NCBI GenBank assembly: GCA_018715465.1
Contig: DVLN01000176.1
Span: forward strand, 1-7,227
Length of the DNA stretch: 7,227 bases
Source of the DNA: Candidatus Faecivivens stercorigallinarum
Lineage (GTDB): Bacteria > Bacillota > Clostridia > Oscillospirales > Ruminococcaceae
Direction of reading: 5' to 3'
The translations under genes were made by a program, and so were the position numbers. The notes under the pieces were generated by a model that had not been told where the DNA came from, made no database searches, and worked only from the letters and a program-made list of their open reading frames with translations. Below are positions 4,602 to 7,227 of the stretch, in pieces. The stretch's first letter is position 1. Each line of letters opens with the position of its first letter.

Positions 4602-5540
4602 ATGGCTCGTCCTGTAAACAAGGGCTTGCATTATTTCCCGATGGATGTCGGGTTTTTTGACGATGAGCGCATTATGATGCTGATGGACCGTTTCGGGCCG
4701 GTTGGCAATACGGTCTATTCGGCACTGCTTACGGCTATTTATAAGGAAGGGTATTTTTTGAAGTTCAGCTCGATGGACATGCTCGCCCTTCGTATCATCC
4801 GGCTGATCGGCAGTAAGTGGGTGCCGGAAGCGGAACTCTTTGTAAAAATATTGGGCTTTTGCGGTGAGCTGGGACTGTTTGATCGGGAACTGCTGGAACA
4901 GGGCGTCATCACCTCCGCTGCCATCCAACGTCGTTATAAGCAGGTGACCGCTCGGCTGAAGGCCAGTCATGCGGAATACTGGCTGCTGGATGAGGATGAA
5001 CCGGCTGACGAACCGTCTGATGAAAGCAAAGAACCCGTATCCCAGTCGGATGCGGATTCCTGCGACAGGGTTTCTGTAACAGAAACGGCGGTTTCTGATG
5101 CAGAAATGCCCCTAAATAAAACAAAACAAAATAAAACAAAAGAAAATAAAAGAAAAAGAAATGAAACAAGAGGGGGCTGTGATGACGACACCGCGCCCGC
5201 GCCGGTCTACCGCAATTATGGCCGGTTTCAAAATGTCCGATTGACCGACGAGGAGTATGACGCGCTCAAAACTGAGGTGCGCAACCGGGATGAGCTGATC
5301 GAACGGGTATCGGTCTGGATGAAAGGCCATGGCAAGCAGCCGGTCAACTGTTATGCGCGGCTGCTGCAATGGGAGCAGGAGGACAGGGAAAAGAACGCTG
5401 GAGAAAAGAATACACCCTATTTCCCAGGCAATACCCAGTCCAGTTACCGCCCGTCTCCAAGCTACGATATCCAAGCATTTGCACAGGGTGGTTTTGACCT
5501 GGATCGGGCAATTGCCGCATTGGACGAGAAGATCAGTTAG
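4602..5540 (+). CDS. Phage-type replisome-organiser protein (DUF4373 / Lin1244-Lin1753-like N-terminus)
   Basis: The 312-residue product resembles the replication-initiation or helicase-loading proteins of Firmicutes phages and mobile elements. Residues 1-110 begin MARPVNKGLHYFPMDVGFFDDE, typical of the DUF4373 winged-helix-like domain. An acidic linker (about 118-165) and a four-fold pentapeptide repeat (NKTKQ, NKTKE, NKRKR, NETRG; 172-191) follow. The second domain (about 206-258) contains YGRFQNVRLTDEEYDAL and ends with GHGKQPVNCYARLLQWEQED, a layout common in phage replisome organisers. A C-terminal SYDIQAFAQ element (287-295) may contact partners. ATG 4602 is chosen for its GGGGGTGATC ribosome site with seven-base spacing. 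No helicase, integrase or other phage gene is nearby, so it is either a domesticated orphan or a relic. Internal palindromes and an A-rich tract may form an origin. Confidence 0.85.
   Translation: MARPVNKGLHYFPMDVGFFDDERIMMLMDRFGPVGNTVYSALLTAIYKEGYFLKFSSMDMLALRIIRLIGSKWVPEAELFVKILGFCGELGLFDRELLEQGVITSAAIQRRYKQVTARLKASHAEYWLLDEDEPADEPSDESKEPVSQSDADSCDRVSVTETAVSDAEMPLNKTKQNKTKENKRKRNETRGGCDDDTAPAPVYRNYGRFQNVRLTDEEYDALKTEVRNRDELIERVSVWMKGHGKQPVNCYARLLQWEQEDREKNAGEKNTPYFPGNTQSSYRPSPSYDIQAFAQGGFDLDRAIAALDEKIS
5059..5107. repeat. Tandem palindromes inside the replisome-organiser gene
   Basis: Two copies of GTTTCTG-nnn-CAGAAA lie 21 bases apart: 5070-5086 (a perfect 8-bp dyad, GTTTCTGT with ACAGAAAC) and 5091-5107. 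A degenerate third copy, CCTG-cga-CAGG, is at 5059-5069, 14 bases from the first. Because 14 is not a multiple of three, the third copy does not follow the codon phase of the others. The group directly precedes the A-rich tract, as iterons precede an unwinding element. Confidence 0.65.
5114..5169 (+). repeat. A-rich (AAAAN)n tract with 15-base period
   Basis: Non-A bases fall every five positions (5117, 5122, 5127, 5132, 5137, 5142, 5147, 5152, then 5158, 5162, 5167). T recurs exactly every 15 bases (5117, 5132, 5147, 5162). The unit encodes five residues: NKTKQ, NKTKE, NKRKR, NETRG. Almost no pyrimidine is present on this strand, so the duplex should melt easily and replication slippage is likely. 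Confidence 0.85.
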
Positions 5541-5550
5541 GGAATATCTC

Positions 5551-5620
5551 GAGTGGACAGAGCATTGGCATCAAGTCCGTGGCGACACGCCATCCGGCGT
5601 GAACAAGGGAGCGAAGGCAC
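5551..5620. repeat. Intergenic repeat fragment related to 7009-7035
   Basis: The gap between the replisome-organiser and AEC genes contains an AGC, TTGGCATCAAG, then GGAGCGAAGGCA pattern. The same words occur uninterrupted at 7009-7035. Here they are split by 32 bases (5576-5607) that contain ACGCC/GGCGT self-complementarity and end with CAAG, repeating the CAAG (5572-5575) before the insert. No clear terminator for either flanking gene was found in 5541-5626. Confidence 0.5.
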
Positions 5621-5626
5621 TGCGCA

Positions 5627-6559
5627 TCAGCAAACAAGCTGGTAGAGGGCGATGATAAGGGGCATAGTGGCGATGCAGAAGATTACCGACATCACGTTGA
5701 GTGCGCTTGCCTTGGTGCTGTCGCCGCCGAAGATGTCGGCCATCTGGGAGATACTGACCGCAATCGGCGCACAGGTCGCCAGCATCGTGACCAGCAGCAC
5801 CTCCTTTGCGCCGGGCATCCAGCGGGTGACGCCGGTCAGCAGGATCACCCCGATCATCACCACCGGGTAAACGATCAGCCGCCCAAAAGTGACGACCCAG
5901 CTTTTCCAGTTGGTAAACACCCGTTTGAGGTCGACTTCGGCCATCAGCATGCCGATCATCAGCATCGCAACCGGGCCGATGGTGCCGCTGACCGCGTCGA
6001 TGGTGTCGGCGAGGATACCGGTAAACCGTATCCCGCTTAGAAACAGAATCAGTCCTGCCGCAATGCTGATGATGTTTGGGTTGAACAGGATTTTGCGCAG
6101 ATTCGGCCGGTACCCTTTCACCAGCAGCCGCGGCAGGTGCACCCAGACCAGCACCGTCTGGAAGGCGATGAACGCGCAGCAGTAAAATACATACTCTTCC
6201 CCGAGCAGAGAGCTGACCAGCGGTACAATCAGGTTGCCGCCGTTGGAGTAGATCAGCGACGCCCGCTCGACCCCGTCCAGCCTGAGTTTATCGCCGAGCA
6301 GCCGTGTCAGCAGAATGAACACAATATGCAGCACCACAGCCGCCGCCAGTGCCAGCGCCAGTCCCGCCAGCCGCTGGCGGTTGAGCTCGATCTGAAATGC
6401 CGACAGAATCATGCAGGGGCAGATGATGTACAGCGTCAGGCCGGAAACCGGTGCGGTTTTTCCCTTGCCGATGGCGCCGAACCGGACGACGGCATACCCC
6501 ATCAGCACCATCAGTGCCATCGACAGGATCTTTTCCAGCAGCAGCAAACTTAGTTCCAT
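5627..6559 (-). CDS. AEC-family transporter (auxin efflux carrier-like permease)
   Basis: This 310-residue polytopic membrane protein belongs to the AEC/BART family, whose bacterial members transport malate and other small organic acids; the substrate here is unknown. The sequence alternates about ten hydrophobic spans. The N-terminal half has GLTLYIICPCMILSAF (40-55), with the family's mid-helix proline at P48, and SNGGNLIVPL (105-114), matching the SN-x-GN signature. The C-terminal half has a matching LATCAPIAVSISQMADIFGGD segment. The length is normal. ATG 6559 has AAGGAAGGA about 6 bases upstream. It is a single-gene unit with its own promoter, convergent with the replisome-organiser gene. 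Confidence 0.93.
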   Translation of the reverse strand: MELSLLLLEKILSMALMVLMGYAVVRFGAIGKGKTAPVSGLTLYIICPCMILSAFQIELNRQRLAGLALALAAAVVLHIVFILLTRLLGDKLRLDGVERASLIYSNGGNLIVPLVSSLLGEEYVFYCCAFIAFQTVLVWVHLPRLLVKGYRPNLRKILFNPNIISIAAGLILFLSGIRFTGILADTIDAVSGTIGPVAMLMIGMLMAEVDLKRVFTNWKSWVVTFGRLIVYPVVMIGVILLTGVTRWMPGAKEVLLVTMLATCAPIAVSISQMADIFGGDSTKASALNVMSVIFCIATMPLIIALYQLVC

Positions 6560-6600
6560 TGTGAATCCTTCCTTGTCTGTGAATTATGTAGCATAAAGTT

Positions 6601-6628
6601 ATTTTATCACGTCCGCCGGGAATTGCAA
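6601..6628 (-). promoter_or_regulatory. Promoter of the AEC transporter gene
   Basis: On the - strand: TTGCAA (6628-6623), a 16-base spacer and TAAAAT (6606-6601) preceded by TGA (extended -10 type). The predicted start near 6594 gives a leader of about 35 bases before ATG 6559. The first 130 bases beyond it show no further regulatory motif that I can name. Confidence 0.65.
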
Positions 6629-6822
6629 AGGGATTTTTGATTTTTGGGGGGTATCATCCGGGATAGTTTCGGTCAAATTATCGGTTGTGTGTGCGCGTGA
6701 TCTTTATATACGAATATCCGTACGCGCGTTGTCTCAAGCCCTTACCACCGCAATTGAGTGAGTCGATAACGTAGATATCCGCTTTGCCGCTGACCTTCGC
6801 GAACAAGTCCGCTCGGACACCA

Positions 6823-6960
6823 GGCCTCCCTCTCTGAGGGAGGTGGCACCGCTTTAGCGGTGACGGAAGGAGTAAACGGCGGCGAGTCACGCCGTCGCCT
6901 TGGCTCTCCCTATGGGAGAGCAGCCATCCGCAGGTAGCTTCACTTTGTGACTCAGAGGGC
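6823..6960. repeat. Dispersed intergenic repeat element, copy 2
   Basis: Five hairpins follow each other. They are CCTCCCTC/GAGGGAGG (6825-6843), CACCGCT/AGCGGTG (6847-6862), CGGCG/CGCCG (6880-6894), GCTCTCCC/GGGAGAGC (6903-6921) and TCAC/GTGA (6940-6950). The first two form module M1 and the last region (6935-6960) module M2 of the element at 1691-1812. Here they lie in inverse orientation and with M2 before M1 when read on the - strand. The GCTCTCCC hairpin has no counterpart in copy 1. Confidence 0.75.
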
Positions 6961-7054
6961 ACGAGCGGGGAAACGACGTGCGTTTGTTGAGCACTTAGAG
7001 CGGGGTAGAGCTTTGGCATCAAGGGAGCGCAGGCAACAGGGCCACGCTGTACCG

Positions 7055-7083
7055 TCTGAGACTGTCCACCGGACAGTCTCAGA
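7055..7083. repeat. Perfect 13-bp hairpin
   Basis: TCTGAGACTGTCC (7055-7067) pairs without mismatch with GGACAGTCTCAGA (7071-7083) around the loop ACC. No T-run follows on either strand, so it is not an intrinsic terminator. It may be a module of the same intergenic repeat complex. Confidence 0.7.
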
Positions 7084-7171
7084 GGGAAACGGGTGAAAAC
7101 CTGTCAGCGCCGTGCCGGCCCACGTAGTCCCACCTGGGCAAGTAAGCCGAAAATGCTGTCCTCGCTCGTTT

Positions 7172-7210
7172 TTATGGATGAAGGGGGTATCGAACCCCCT
7201 TCATCCATAA
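7172..7210. repeat. Perfect 16-bp hairpin
   Basis: The arm 7172-7187 (TTATGGATGAAGGGGG) pairs perfectly with 7195-7210 around the seven-base loop TATCGAA. The T-run lies before the stem on + and no T-run follows on -, so it is not a standard terminator. A second small stem, AAGGG/CCCTT (7209-7221), overlaps its base by two bases. Confidence 0.7.
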
Positions 7211-7227
7211 GGGACGCCCTTGCTATG

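Larger units (their letters stand above)
6629..7227. other. Gene-free, hairpin-rich intergenic region at the window end
   Basis: No credible coding region is visible in about 600 bases. The one longer open frame (- strand, 7022-6678) reads straight through hairpin repeats and has the composition of translated repeat DNA. From left to right the region holds: a GCGCGT/ACGCGC inverted repeat (6693-6698, 6722-6727); dispersed-repeat modules (6823-6960); a repeat word shared with 5563-5619 (7009-7035); a 13-bp hairpin (7055-7083); a small GC-rich dyad CGTG/CACG (7111-7124); a 16-bp hairpin (7172-7210); and AAGGG/CCCTT (7209-7221). It continues beyond the window. Confidence 0.7.

Noticed and set aside
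4909..5191. Minus-strand ORFs with phenylalanine-rich stretches that look like membrane segments
   Set aside because: The hydrophobic runs are the reverse translation of the A-rich tract at 5114-5169 in the replisome-organiser gene.
6823..6960. CRISPR array
   Set aside because: The repeated units are different hairpins with unequal spacing, not identical direct repeats with uniform spacers, and no cas gene is nearby.
6678..7022. 114-codon minus-strand ORF near the window end
   Set aside because: It reads through repeat hairpins (for example PLKRCHLPQRGRPG over module M1). This is typical of translated intergenic repeats, with no ribosome site or domain.
7051..7160. RNase P RNA, tmRNA or another housekeeping structured RNA
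   Set aside because: Short similarities such as GGTGAAAACC and CAAGTAAGCC were noticed, but the conserved core elements and order of these RNAs are not present.
7172..7210. Intrinsic terminator
   Set aside because: The stem is perfect, but there is no T-run after it on either strand and no gene in the window ends next to it.

Overview
The window (about 50% GC or slightly above) looks like chromosomal DNA of a gut-type Clostridia, most likely the Oscillospiraceae/Ruminococcaceae. This rests on the mix of families (SecG with QNPKQGGLGSSFG, a membrane protein with the NESIWEH signature, a short HD hydrolase, an AEC transporter), on strong sigma-A type promoters, on Gram-positive Shine-Dalgarno sites, and on hairpin-rich intergenic repeats of a kind I associate with that group. 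No search was run, so the taxonomy is inference.

Layout. Bases 1-67 are the 3' part of a tRNA-Lys(TTT) gene. A tight pair follows on +: a small HD-domain hydrolase (161-682) and a YbaK-type aminoacyl-tRNA deacylase (689-1159). A full-consensus extended -10 promoter (1232-1260) then drives a tRNA-Pro(TGG), tRNA-Thr(TGT), tRNA-Tyr(GTA) cluster that ends in a strong terminator. Bases 1589-1830 hold a dispersed-repeat element. A five-helix-type membrane protein (DUF6512-like, -) and a GNAT acetyltransferase (+) are divergent at 2423-2492. A shared bidirectional terminator (3120-3149) separates the GNAT gene from convergent secG (-). Upstream of secG lies a secreted or anchored endonuclease/exonuclease/phosphatase-family protein (-).

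The most unusual locus is 4488-5540. A perfect TTGACA-17-TATAAT promoter is followed within about 40 bases by an intrinsic-terminator-like hairpin, and then by an orphan phage-type replisome-organiser gene. Inside that gene, two GTTTCTG-nnn-CAGAAA palindromes sit next to a 55-base (AAAAN)n tract. This resembles the origin-inside-the-initiator-gene layout of lambdoid phages, but no other phage gene is visible. The gene is followed on - by an AEC-family permease (5627-6559) with its own promoter.

The last 670 bases (6560-7227) have no credible gene. They hold a second copy of the repeat modules seen at 1691-1812, in opposite orientation and with module order changed, followed by perfect 13-bp and 16-bp hairpins.

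Most genes look like independent housekeeping or accessory units. Likely functional links are the HD/YbaK pair, the closeness of YbaK to a tRNA-Pro gene, and the regulatory leader with possible embedded origin of the replisome-organiser gene.
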